DNA from: Rhabditophanes sp. KR3021
Lineage: Eukaryota > Nematoda > Chromadorea > Rhabditida > Alloionematidae
Direction: 5' to 3'
DNA length: 64,000 nucleotides
NCBI GenBank assembly: GCA_963281155.1
Contig: CAUJLY010000001.1
Coordinates: 8,990,001 to 9,054,000, forward strand
Below the pieces are notes generated by a model. It was not told the origin of the DNA. It searched no databases and saw only the letters and a program-made list of their open reading frames with translations. Each line of letters begins with the position of its first letter. The stretch's first letter is position 1. Below, piece after piece: positions 45,672 to 57,907 of the stretch. Made by a program: the position numbers and the translations under genes.

Positions 45672-46110
45672 ATTGAATTCACTTTTTAATTATCATTATT
45701 GTTAAGAATAATCTTTTTTTTAAAGATCTTTTGTTTTCAATTATTTCTTTCAAATTTTACCTTTACACCCACATTTATACTTGCCCATATGTAAAAATGT
45801 AAAATAAATGTGTGTGTATCATAAAAAAATGCAATAAAATCCATAATTATTATTTAGAAATGAAAAAAAGAGTAATTACCATTTGTGGTGAAACTAAGTA
45901 TGTAAAAGTGTTTTGTTGTCAATGATAAGCAGCATATTTGGTGTGGATGAAACCCAGACAGAGGTGTTAATGTTGACAAGTTGAGTAAGTTTAATAATAT
46001 CTTGAAATTTGTGTTAGTGCCCACACAACTTGGCAAAGGTTTAATATATTATGGTGGAAGGTGTTGAGGAACATTAAAAAGAAATGTGTAATTGATGGGT
46101 GGTTTTCCTT

Positions 46111-47041
46111 TTAGGGATTGACTGGTTGAGAAGCAGGTACGAAAGGTTTTCTCTTATGAACAAGGCAAAATGCCACAAAGTAGTGCAATCTACAAAAATA
46201 AAAAGTTATTTTTGACTTGTACTTTCCAAACTTACGTTGATATGCAAAGAATGATGAAAAAAGGAATGTACATTCGCACATTTTGGTCTCCACTTGTGAA
46301 TTGAAATCTCTTGAAGTAAAGCATTTGATGGACAAGAAAGACTTCAAAGAAAAGGGAGGCGAGGATAGATGTTTTGGAGAAGAATTTTTCATCATTAAAG
46401 TTGCTTCTAGCAAGGTGAAGGATGTCTGTGTCGATTTGAGCATCATGACTCAGTCTAGTGGTGATAGCGCCTTTGAGTATAAATGACACTTCAAGGGCTA
46501 TATTGGTGGCAAAGATGCCCATATACATAAATTGGCGAATGTCGAGAACCATGCTCCAGCTAAAGAAATTGACGTTCAATTTAGTATTGTCACCCAAATC
46601 ATCTGGAGTTCTCGAATCCATTAAAATAACCATATATGGCAAGTCTAGGGTAGTATAAACAATGACAATCATTAAGATCAAAATAAAATGAAGGCGTGTG
46701 TAGATAGCCGTTTTGCGGTCATTTTTTCCAAAAGGATACCTTACATTTCTAAGCAATGAATCACAAAGAAAGATAATTGGTATGGCTTGAAGGGAGAAAA
46801 GATGAAAGACAGTATAATATAGAATTTGGAGCAACTGATTATCGTAATCAGTAAGAGCTGTGACAACTTTCATAAAAAACATTACATACGAAAGCAGATA
46901 AACAAAGGAACGAAATTTGGAAATTTTATCCTGGAGAAATAATCGGTCTCCTGTCTTACCAACAATGATGATCACCAACTCAATGGTTGCAAACAAAAAG
47001 GTAATTCCAAGCATAATAGCAGCAAACATGATAACAGTCAT
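46111..47041 (-). CDS. Multi-pass membrane protein, receptor-like, unknown family
   Basis: Exons 47041-46236 and 46189-46111 (- strand), 46-bp GTAAG...TTGTAG intron in phase 2, 294 aa. A TTTCAG acceptor immediately before the ATG suggests a spliced leader or upstream exon. About seven hydrophobic segments are visible (VIMFAAIMLGITFLFATIEL at the start, a late FFIILCISTLHYFVAFCLV). The N-terminus is short. The order of segments is compatible with a GPCR, but I see no E/DRY, NR or NPxxY-like motif, so serpentine receptor is only a guess. Confidence 0.5.
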
Positions 47042-47482
47042 TTTGTTCTGAAAGTAAAAAATATTAGATTCCAATCAAGTTTAATAAAAATGTAAAGGCA
47101 CACAACTTATCGTAAATGAAAGGGAAACTGAAATTTTACACATAAATATCCCCTTACATACTATATCATTAAAATGAAGAAAGAAAGATTATTGAAGGTA
47201 CCAATTAGAAACAAAATAATGGTCCCAAAGACATTTATTTATAGCCTAAAAAGATGTCACTTTTTTGATGTCATTTTCTTTTAATTGGGAAGTTAATAAT
47301 TATTTTAAATTAGCTCTGACAATTAATGGAATGTTGAAGTTTATTAACTTTATTCAAATTAGAATAGGTCTTTTTTATGAGCATAAAAAATGTGACTTTT
47401 ATTCGAAAGTTGGTATGGTTGAAGAGTAAATATGGGAGAAATTTAATAAAGTAATGGAAATATTTAGATAAAGTAATAAGTA

Positions 47483-48523
47483 TCATGAACCATGAGCCTT
47501 TTTAATGTCGACTTGAAAGGCATTGTCAGCCTGAACGATCCAGTTATTAATTTGATGTTGAATGACATAACAAGGTGTCTTGAGGGAAGTATTATAGTGC
47601 CATGTTGTGGCAAATGAATGACTGACGCAATAAGGTTTATTGAAAGATAATAAGGGAGTTTTTGAAAAGGTGTTGTCTGATTCTTTGTAACCATGGAGAA
47701 GGAATTCAGAGCCACACCACTTTTCACCTGTCAGCCAGCCATCTCGAATCCACCTAAGGGTCGATGTCTTGGGGAGTATTGTGAGAAGGCCGTTGTCAAT
47801 TGAATTTGTTGAATTATAAAGTTTGTTAATTAGGTGCCTGGCACATGCGATAAATACTTTTACGTCCTGCCAATTACGTGAGTGTTTCCAAATGTTAAGA
47901 CAAACATCTCTTTCTCTAGATGAGTTTCTGGCCAAATAACGCAATATTAGAAATGCGTGTACAGCACCATTATCATTCCCATAAAAGCTGTTCGGCAATA
48001 GATGGAAAAAATGAGCAAAATCTAACAAGAATTTGAGAGCGTATTCATTATTTTTTATAAACATTGATCCCATTGCAACTTCCGCATTAAAAATTCTATC
48101 ATACATCAAAATACTTTCATTTTGTATTGGAAAAAATTGTTCCAGTTTAAGGGTAGGATTAATAAGGAGTGTATCTGCGTCAATAATTAAAGCATAGTCT
48201 AAGTATGAATGCTTATTCATGTAAGCAGCCACTAAGCAATGTCTTCTAAACATGGAGTCTGGAATGGCGGCACAATGAAAGTAGAGATAAAGATGCGTTT
48301 GCGGGGAAATAAGTACATAGCTGTAATTGTAATGAAGAGAGTAGCATTGGACGGTTTCAATAGAAATATTGTACTTAGTGATGTCTGATAGCTCTTCTAG
48401 GACAGTAATTATAGCATATAGTTTGGCTGGACTAAAAAATTGTTTTTTTAAATGAATGCCAATTAAAAATAGCAATATGGCTAACACAAAAGAATAAATA
48501 ACAGAAGTTAAATGACACCGCAT
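47483..48523 (-). CDS. DUF273-family glycosyltransferase, type II membrane
   Basis: Single frame, 346 aa, ATG at 48523. Residues 8-27 form a signal anchor (YSFVLAILLFLIGIHL), followed by a lumenal domain with a DxD motif (YALIIDADTLLINP), typical of nucleotide-sugar binding with Mn2+, then YDRIFNAEVAMGSMFIKN, FYGNDNGAVHAFLILRYL and a C-terminal GSEFLLHGYK..FATTWHYN segment. These are features of DUF273, a nematode-expanded family related to GMA12/MNN10 galactosyltransferases. Donor and acceptor sugars are unknown. It opens the cluster of five Golgi-type glycosyltransferases up to 59.4 kb. Confidence 0.8.
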   Translation of the reverse strand: MRCHLTSVIYSFVLAILLFLIGIHLKKQFFSPAKLYAIITVLEELSDITKYNISIETVQCYSLHYNYSYVLISPQTHLYLYFHCAAIPDSMFRRHCLVAAYMNKHSYLDYALIIDADTLLINPTLKLEQFFPIQNESILMYDRIFNAEVAMGSMFIKNNEYALKFLLDFAHFFHLLPNSFYGNDNGAVHAFLILRYLARNSSRERDVCLNIWKHSRNWQDVKVFIACARHLINKLYNSTNSIDNGLLTILPKTSTLRWIRDGWLTGEKWCGSEFLLHGYKESDNTFSKTPLLSFNKPYCVSHSFATTWHYNTSLKTPCYVIQHQINNWIVQADNAFQVDIKKAHGS

Positions 48524-48855
48524 GATAATGTATTTTATTGAATTATTTAATAAATAAATTTGATTGGAATATTTTTTCCATAAATTATAAGGTCACGAAC
48601 TCATATGTTCACATAAAGATCGGTCTATTTAACTAATACAAATAACACATAATTAAGTAACCGGCGTATTAACATAAACACACTCAGTTCGTATATAAAG
48701 ATTATGAATTTAGACAGTACTGAAAACCCTAAAACAAAACATAATGAGAATGGCTTCGGATACATTTAACTTACGTTTTGCTACATATTTTTTTATTTTG
48801 ATCATTAAATTGGAAATTCCATGAGTAATTTTGGTTAGTAAAACAAATTGTACAT

Positions 48856-50071
48856 TCAAACAAAATTGTGACTCGTATAATTATTAATTTTGTTAGTCAA
48901 TTCACTTTGTGAGTAATTGATGTGTGCTAGCATGCTTTGTCGACCCATCACATTTACCTTGTAAAGCAAATACTCCATAGCGTAAGTTGCACTTCCACTT
49001 ACATAATGGAAGGCTATTGGTAGTGAGGATATTGGGTCACTGTTTAAGATGTAATTTGAGTGTTCCTTCAACCATGAAACTCGAGTGTTGCCATCTCCAG
49101 GGTAAGCGAATTCTCCGGCTGGGAATGGGGAAAAGTGGGGTTTGTTATGTTTATCCACACCAATCCCAAACGTGACATTCAATCTTCTCAAGCAATACAC
49201 TATTTCGATATCTTCGGGCACGTTTTCATCTTGTCTACAATACTTAGGATCGTCTAAACCAACTTCAGTCAACAATTTCATTGCCGAGTTTGACATCACA
49301 AACCCAGATCCACCTTGTACCCATGATTCCTTCTCAGTCTCGTTTTTATTTTGTAGTTGGAAGCCATGAATCTGGGGTTTTGAACTATTTTTGTTCAACA
49401 AGAAGGCTCTCAAATTTTCCATTACTACAAATATTTTAAATTAATTAATTTAATGTTACCTATATACGTATCATCATCAAATTTAATATACCAATCATAC
49501 TGATCTCCATATTTCCTATAAACATACTTGAAGCCATTTTTCATCTTTTGCATGGACAAAAAGTAATCATCCTTATAGACAGTCTGAATCGAAGGAAGAG
49601 CTGAGTTTCTCTCTGAGGAAAGATACAGAAAATTATTACATCTCTTTAAAAAGGTATTCTTTTGCGGTTCGACTCGATCCTTTGTGAATTTGGGAGATGT
49701 TGCAATCACACAAAATATCCTTACTTTGTTAAATAAATATTCCGAAGTTTGTAAGAAGACTAAATATTTTATATTATTGCAAACCATACCATTCACTAAC
49801 CTTTATCCTCGGAACTTTCATTAAATTTCTGTTCAATCCACTTGACATTCTCCACATACGCCATTTCCTCAAGATTCTTATTAAAGATTATATCGAATTC
49901 TTTAATTTTGTAAGCTATATTTTCATTATACAGAGAGTTAATTAATGTCTTGAGGAGTTTTGATGCAAAAAATATACCCAGGAAAGATATGATAGCAAGG
50001 AGAATGAATAAAAATGCCACTCTTGCTGTTCCGCGTTGCTTCTTTATGATCACTTTTGGTGAGAGCAACAT
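48856..50071 (-). CDS. Core 1 beta-1,3-galactosyltransferase (C1GalT1/T-synthase)-like
   Basis: Exons 50071-49801, 49759-49460 and 49424-48856 (- strand), introns of 41 and 35 bp in phase 1, 379 aa. A TM anchor lies at about 18-38 (ARVAFLFILLAIISFLGIF). The catalytic part has the CVIATSP start, the KRCNNFLYLSSE strand, WYIKFDDDTYIVMENLR with the DDD metal-binding motif, GGSGFVMSNSAM, and VPEDIEIVYCLRRLNVTFG, all hallmarks of GT31 C1GALT1. The enzyme adds galactose to GalNAc-Ser/Thr, making core 1 (T antigen) O-glycans in the Golgi. The paralogue at 51288-52507 has the same intron positions. Confidence 0.9.
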
Positions 50072-51287
50072 GAATAAAATATTCTGCAGTGAAACTAATT
50101 AATTGTTGAATATAAGGATATAAGGTTTTAGTATTAAAGAAAGTTAAAAAAATGAGTAAGTACTAGATGTCAAAGACGATTGAATTGAGGTGGTATGTCA
50201 GAAATATAAGATATTTGTCGTAAATATCAAAAACAACACTTATACTTTCCTAATGACAATGTTGCCTTTTATATTCATAAATTGCAATAGATATTAAAAG
50301 GTAACATCGTTGGAAAGAATACTATTTTAAAAATATTTGTTTAAAAAGATGTTTATCTCGTTTTTGGTTAAAAATAGGCAAATCTAAGAAATCTTTGTCT
50401 AAATAAAATGTGTCCACATATAAAAGCTAATGATGGTATGGAAAGATAATACACTTAAAATGGGTTTTAGGAAAACTTATTTAACACATCCTATACCATC
50501 GATGTTGTGTGAAATATATATTTTTGGCAACGATACATGTACATTTATTTTGATTGTTTTTTCATTGGTATTCTATTTTAAAAAATAGATACGAAATTAT
50601 TAACAACGGATTCTGTAATTCAAAGGTCATTTCTTTATTATTCATTTTAGGCGACATTTATATCCTGGTGTTAATGTTTAGAATGAATTGCAAAATATCA
50701 TAACAAACAAATAGATGCCCAAATTGGCTAAGAATTTACCTTGTATTTATCCATGATTTATTTTGAAGATGCAATAGAATAGGTTAAATTGTAAATATCA
50801 CAACTTCTACGATTTATTTAAACACAACTTATTAATAAATTTGAATATATTAATAGAATAATTAGCTTTCTCTGTAAACTCTCTTTAGCTCAGAGCTTTT
50901 TGTCAAAACTATAGATGAAAGGTAAGGTGTAATATTGATAGTAAATATTATTGATAAAACTGATATGGTCACGAAAGACGTAGCTTTATATTATAGTGCT
51001 TCATCGATTCCCTTAGCATACTATTTCAATTTGTAATATAAATGAATAAATTGGACAGAATATATTATTGTCAATAGTAAATTGTAAATATGTAACATTG
51101 TTGTATTAATTCTCAGAATGTTTCAACAAGGAACCTCTAATTTTATGAGACAAAATATTCTAAGAATTGGATGAACAATACACATTTAATATATTTATTT
51201 GGCTTCTAGATTAGAATCTGAAATTTGTTCGTTCTTTTTACAAAGTTAAAAATGATATGCTTTGTGGATATAATTATTAATAAATTA
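50072..51287. other. Intergenic region between C1GalT paralogues, no gene seen
   Basis: About 1.2 kb of AT-rich DNA between two same-strand paralogues. No frame or RNA gene supported. Confidence 0.4.
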
Positions 51288-52507
51288 TTAAACACCCCCT
51301 GTATTGTTGTAATTTCTTTTAGTAAATTCTTTGATTTTTTTGACTCTCTCCACAAAGTCTTCATCCTGAGTTAAGGCATTTTTGTCTAAAAATAGACGAG
51401 ACTGTCTCCCCAAAACTGAGGCATGATACAGCAGATAATCTAAGGCGTACTGTTCGTTTCCGGTCACATAATGGAAGGCTATGGGAAAATCTGCCATTGA
51501 CTTAGTGCCAGGATCATACTTGTAATAAGAAACTCCTCGAAACCAAGCAACGCGAGTCTCATCTTTGATAGGATTAGCAATTTCTCCAGGAGATACTGGT
51601 ACAATTAAAAGACCACCTCGACTATCTCTTGCTTCTCCAAACGTCACATTTAATCGTTCAAAACATTTTGCAAAATGTACGTCTTCTGGTACATTGTCTT
51701 CCTGAGTACAATATTTAGGATCATCAAATCCTACCTCAACTATCTTTTTGACAGCTGCTTTCGACATAATGAAACCGGGACCTCCACTGACAAATAATTT
51801 ACCAAAATCAGCCGTCAAACCATTCATTTTGAACCCATGAAAATGAGCTTTATTAGAATCTTTATTCAACAAAAAACCTCTTAAATTCTCCATAACTAAA
51901 ATGTTCTAAGTTATTAAATATTTAATGATATGAATCACCTTACCTAAATAAGCATCATCATCACATTTCAAATAATAATCATATTTGTCACCATGTTGCT
52001 TATAAACATGTTTAAGTCCATTCCTCATTTTTAACATTGACAACGAATAGTCGTCTTTAGGAATTACTTGTATTGATGGAATTGAATGGTTTGTTTCAGA
52101 GGATAAGTAAACAAAATTATTGCACCTCTTTACCCATGTATTTTTTTGCTGAACTACCCGGCTTTCAATGTACTTTGGGGATGTAGCGATCATGCAAAAT
52201 ATTTTTACCTTTTCATATAGATATTGAGATGTTTTGTCGAATACTAAAAAAATATTTGTGTAAGTAGATTCATTAATATATTACAATAATCACCTAAATC
52301 ATCGCTACCATCTTCAGTTAAATTGGCTTCATTATCTCTTGATAAAAGTGCATAAATTCCATCTTCATCAATTATCTTTTCATTTAGCACAGAAAAGCCA
52401 GTCAAACGAGCATAGTCATTGGATTCACCGAATAAATAAAATATTATTATTAAAGCAATGCACGTGTAAATAAATAAAAGTGTGTAATTTTTTTGTTTTT
52501 GAGTCAT
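51288..52507 (-). CDS. Core 1 beta-1,3-galactosyltransferase (C1GalT1)-like, second copy
   Basis: Exons 52507-52294, 52243-51944 and 51895-51288 (- strand), introns of 50 and 48 bp in phase 1, 373 aa. The ATG at 52507 is preferred over one 32 codons upstream because it gives a compact signal anchor (YTLLFIYTCIALIIIFYLF). Motifs are CMIATSP, KRCNNFVYLSSE, YYLKCDDDAYLVMENLR, GGPGFIMSKAAV and VPEDVHFAKCFERLNVTFG. Clearly homologous to the copy at 48856-50071 but well diverged, so an old tandem duplication. Role as for C1GalT1: synthesis of core 1 O-glycans. Confidence 0.9.
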
Positions 52508-55500
52508 CTGGAAATAATACCATTTAGTAATTAATAAGCATATTCCAGTCGTTTGCCCAAGGAGGAACTCTACGAGGACAATCACAACAACAGTTAGAAA
52601 CACAACTAATGATTTATTGCATCTAGATAATTACAGAGATAAATATATAATATGTATTATAGAAAAAATTAGTATTCAATAATTGTTAATATGCATTTAA
52701 GCAGGGTCCTTTACAAAATAATAACTTAAAATACTTTTTGGATGATGTACATGTGAAGAAATTAAATTTGAGATATAAGTGCTTGATAATCAAACTTTTG
52801 ATCAAATATTTGTTATAAGAGGCAAAAGCTATTACTGCAAAGGGACATCACAATGAAATCAGTATATAGAAAATGTTTGAAAATGTAAAAGATTGTTTGA
52901 AGCTAATATTATATTGCCTGCTTTGAAACAATTGTTGCGAATTTTATCAATTTACAATTCCCTAATTTTGTCACTAAGTATAAGAGATATCTAAGACATT
53001 TTGAAAATCATTGTTATGACCAAAATAACTAAACTTATAAACTCATTTCAAAAATGAAGTTGGTCTTGGAATGACCGATAGTTTGATGGACTGAATGCAC
53101 TATATATAGCAGTTTTCATGAGGATATCGTCATTAGTAGTGAAAATTGGGCAAAGACAAGTGTCATAGTCACCATTGTTACTAGTCACTAAGAAACGTAG
53201 GAGGACTAATAGAGAGTTAAAAAGGTAATTATTGTATTGTATGTATCATTTAATTAGATTTCTTATCTGTAAATAAAGACACTGAGAATGACTTGTGGTC
53301 AATTTACAGTTGAACAGTTGGTTGACCCATTTTTAGCTGGGTTTTGGGTTGAATATATAATTTTTAAAAAATACCAAATTATATAAAACAAAAATGGTTA
53401 AAAAACAATACAATATTCACTATAATTCCAACATTTAATTTAAAATATCTTCATTACTTTTTAAAAACAAATTCATGAAAAAAGTTTCGTGTTTGAGATT
53501 TGTTCTGTTGTAATTCAAAATTACTTTCGCAACAAAACATAACCTTTAACTCACGACAAAAATATGAATTAGGCTTTTGATAAACTATCCTTTTGATATT
53601 ATTCCTTTCTTTGTGGTCAAGATTAATTACAATATCAACTTGACTGCCACTATTAGAAGGCTGATTTTAATTGTTATTCACAATAACACTATTCTCAGGT
53701 ATGAATTTTTAACACCTCTTACGTTGATTTTTCAAGATCTTGATTCCCTGTGTCAGTGGATAAAATTAACAACATACAAAAAATATGAAATAACATTACT
53801 TCATTTTGAAGCAAAAATATCGTTGTCACATTTTGACCCAAACCTATAGAGATGTTTATGTATAATGATAATTAAATATATAGCAATAAAGGATAAAAAT
53901 GATGCATTAATCGTTATATCCAAATAAGGAGAACCTTCTATAGATATACGAACAAAATATGCTTTTATATCAAAATTACATGTAAAATAAAATGCGATAT
54001 ATCAAATGCTTTCAAATCAACCTATTAATCAAATATTTGCTTGAAAAGGACAAAGGCAATTTCTGCAGATGATTGTTAGTTATTAATAGAGTAATGATAA
54101 CAAAGGTGATTACATACTAGCAAATTAAAGCTAATTCGCTTTGAAAAAGAAATTTTGATGTATGTAAGTTAATAATAAATATTTATCAGAATGTCGAGTT
54201 TTAAATGAATAAATTGATTGAAGGAATAGTAGGGATACATCTTATCAATTTGGAAATGTTGATATCAAAATGTACTTAATTATTTCTGGGATTGCTGAGG
54301 CGATCTCATTGTGAAAACAAGTAAATAGTGACATGGAATAAGTATGTGATAAACTACTTAGTTTTAGTATAAATAGGTGCATATACAGTCTGTTGATGAT
54401 AAGTAAATATGTCTAGAAGTTTAATGGTTTAGTATTGTGGATTACACTAAAATTGTATTACGTGTTCGAGATGGGGGTGATAGTGGATTATTGGGTCAAT
54501 TTTGCCTTTATGCAATATACTAATGATGATCCGGCAGGAGATGGAGACGTGTGCTTTAGGCAAAACAAACTTAAAAGGAGCTAGACATACTTTCCAGCAA
54601 AACATAAACATTTTGTTTTTTAAAAATGTACTATATGCAAATATTTTAAAAATGTGCGAGATTGAAATATTTATAAATATCACAATCACACCCGTAATAT
54701 TCCAGATTCAGTACTAAATGGTACTATATAAACAGGTGTACTTATAAAGCTTACTCTTACAAAGCTGACACATAAAAATAAATGGAAGTAATAAATTGTT
54801 GATACTTTGTTGCTAATTGCATGTTTATTTGTTCACAAAGGATCATGATGATTGTTGTGATGTGTGATTTTATAAGTTTAAATAATTAAATTTATTAAAC
54901 GGATGTTAAATAAACAGTTTTTTTAGTGCAAGTAATCAAGCACTATGGTATACATTAATGCTTAATCAGTTGTATTTGTGAAGGTGAATTTGTGCCCATG
55001 TGCTTGGTGACGAAGATATTGATAAAAATACTAACTACTAAATTTGTTAAATGTTGGGGAATAAACTTTTAGGCAATAACTACACAGTTTAGATTAAGTA
55101 TATGGAAATAAAAAATAATAATGTTTTGGACTATCTGAAAAATATTTAAAAAATGATATCCACTTGTAAATAAAAATTTGTTTTTAGTGATATCAACTTG
55201 AATTTGGTCGCGATAGCAACCACAAACGGCTAATAATTTATATTAAACTTACATATCCGTATCAAAGCATTTCCACATGAAAAACAATTGAGTGTTGATA
55301 TTAAAAAATGCATTCGAAACATTTGTATGAACTTGATTAATCCTTCGTATTTTACCAACAACAGTAAAAATATCCCTCCCAAAAAATTAAACATACTTCA
55401 GACATAAAAGACACATTTTTGATCAAGCATTCTCTTCCAAATTGTTATCCAACTGCAGATGTACTGTAAATCGACACAACCATTATTTATCCAATATTTG

Positions 55501-56015
55501 CATTAATTATTCAACTCAGCCCCATAAATCGTGCTATCAAAGAATACAACGTCAACAGTTCAAGTATAAGTACTCTATAAAAGCATGCAAAAAGCCATAT
55601 ATAAGCTTGCTATTCTATAACAACAAAGTTTATTTTGTTAAAAATATTGGTCTCATAACGTACAAACTATTAGATACAGCTTAATTCATTTGTCTAAACA
55701 CTAGAATAATCAAAAGAAACTTGCTAGAAATGTCTCTTACGTTTTTTGAATTAAAAGTATCCGATAAAAGATAAATTTGAAGAGACAAATATATTCATCA
55801 AGTAATTTTAAAATAAATCCTACTGAACCAATTGCAAAAGATTATTTGAAACTAAATATTTGATTTGTACTCATTTTTCGGATCTATAAGCCCGCCCATG
55901 CCGATTAGTTCCTATTTCTGAAGCTTGAGCCCACCCCGTTTCTATGTTACCTCAATCCACAGAGAAAAAAGAGATACCAAGATTCATAATTGATTTCATC
56001 TTCTTTTTTATTCCA
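52508..56015. other. 3.5-kb gene-free region with a diverged internal repeat
   Basis: AT-rich, with no supported gene. An open block at 53577-53849 has no splice or start context and only a vague helix pattern. Sequences around 52785-52841 and 54014-54066 resemble each other (CAAATATTTG, then AGG.CAAA..C, then CTGCA), about 1.2 kb apart, hinting at an old tandem duplication of spacer DNA. Confidence 0.35.
52785..54066. repeat. Weak direct repeat, about 55 bp, 1.2 kb apart
   Basis: The copies are 52785-52841 and 54014-54066. Both contain ATCAAATATTTG followed by a purine-rich run and a CTGCA step. Identity is partial and judged by eye. Confidence 0.3.
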
Positions 56016-57720
56016 ATGACTCACCAATCTCAAAAATTTATTTATTACATATTTTTATTTTTTCTAGCTACTTTATGCGTATTTAATTATGTTTATAGTT
56101 CATTTTATATGAATTCAACAGATTATAAAGTTTTATCTAGGAGTTTGTATGAGAGTTCGTTGTTTGGAGGTGTTTTGACGGATTCAAGATATAAATGTGA
56201 GGGGTTTTCGTTTAGTTTGGAAATGAGAGGTAACGAAAGTGATGTGTTGTCTGTTTTGTATGATGAATTGGTGGATAGTTATTTTTATTCTAATGAAAGT
56301 GAATGTATTAAAATAGTTCTTGGAAATAATGATTCAGAGGATGATGAAAGAATAGTAAGTCTTAATTTAATAGGAAATAATGAAATCCATATTACCAACA
56401 AATTTAATTTGATTGGAAAAAGTTATCTTTATTCTTTTGTCAAGAGTAATCAAGAATCTCAACATCTAGAATCCAATAAAATTACAAATATACTTGATGA
56501 TTTTTGTCTAATACCAAGTGAATCTACTGAGTTTACAGCTTTAATCGTAGAAGCTATTACCTTAGATTGTATTCCAGTGCTCTTAAATTCGGATAAATCC
56601 AAATTACCTATCATAAGTACTCTTTTTGATTGGTCTAATGCCGTTATATTTGTTGAACCTTATCTAAGAGAGCATTTGATTTTATTAGAAAAGTTTCTTT
56701 TCAACAAATATTTATTTGACATTGATAGGATCAAAAAAAATGGTAATAATTTGATGTCCTTCAATATGGTGAATCCAACTGCCGTAACAGACAATTTGTT
56801 GGAATATTTGGAAAGGATCTTTGTTGGGTACAATAAAATAAGAACAATTGCCTCAAAACCTTTATATCCTGAAAGTAGGGACGAATTTTACTCTGCTGTC
56901 AGGAATAATTCAAAGATTGTAAATAAGTATACAGTAATAATTCTAACTTATCATCGCGAATCAGCTGCACTTCGCTTAATCCAATCTCTAAACAATGCAA
57001 CAGATGTGGACCGTATCCTTGTCATATGGAATGATCCTTCCAACCAACGAAATTCCATACCACAATATAGTTATTGGGCGAATATCACAAATTCAGTCTA
57101 TTTTATTCATTCAACACAAAATTCACTTAACAATCGTTTCAATCCTTACGACTTAATACGGACAGATGGAGTTTTAGAAATTGATGATGATCAAAAATAC
57201 ACAACCAAGCAAATCACTTATGAATTCGAAGCATGGAAAGAAAATAAAGATGTCCTGGTGGGATATTATTCAAGATTAACTGGAAAAAATGGATCCAATA
57301 AAAATAAATACATAACTAAAACACAGAAAAGTTATGATTTAATATTGACGGGACATGCTTTTTTACATTATGCAAGTTTATTTGTTGAGTAGCAGGTGAT
57401 TAATAATATTTATTTTACAGAAATATTTAGCTATTTATACGTACAAGCTACACAAATTAATCAGACAACATGTATTTAAGCAAATGAATTGTGAGGATTT
57501 GGCGATGAATTTTATTGTTTCAGTTGTGTCTGGAAAGAGAAATGTCAGGTTTTTGAGAGGTGCTGATTTGTCTAGTTGCCCTGGGTGTCAGAAGAAAGGA
57601 GGTGTGTCGAGTAAAAAGGGGCATTATCAAAGGAGAAATGATTGTGTCAAAATGTTGGTTGGTAGTTTTGGAGTTAATCCTTTGCTTGAAAGTATGTTTT
57701 ATCAGGATGTGTATAATTAG
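56016..57720 (+). CDS. Exostosin-family glycosyltransferase (GT64 C-terminal domain)
   Basis: Exons 56016-57383 and 57421-57720, 37-bp intron in phase 0, 555 aa. The ATG at 56016 is preferred (24 codons inside the longer frame) because it precedes a signal anchor (FIYYIFLFFLATLCVFNYVY). Residues 60-290 correspond to a shortened exostosin-type GT47 region. From about 310 is the GT64 domain: YTVIILTYHRESAALRLIQ, VDRILVIWNDPSN, RTDGVLEIDDDQKYT with the D-D-D metal-binding motif, VGYYSRLTGKNG, and NCEDLAMNFIVSVVSGK. EXT/EXTL enzymes polymerise or start heparan sulfate; C. elegans has RIB-1 and RIB-2. This protein is shorter and more divergent than RIB-2, so an accessory or paralogous role is likely. 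Confidence 0.85.
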
Positions 57721-57907
57721 GGGGAATAACGTGTCTTATAAAGGGTCATTTATTTAATTAATAAATTTTATATAATTGTGAATATATATTCTTTTGAAGA
57801 TACGACTATCACATTAAGTTGTATTTATACTAATTTATCAATTTTATATAGTTTATTCAAAGACAATAATAATTTACTTTAATACCAAAATGTACAATTT
57901 TATGTCG

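Noticed and set aside
53577..53849. Open block of 90 codons with helix-like pattern, vaguely like a condensation-domain start
   Set aside because: No start context, no splice sites and no catalytic motif; the AT-rich composition explains the run.
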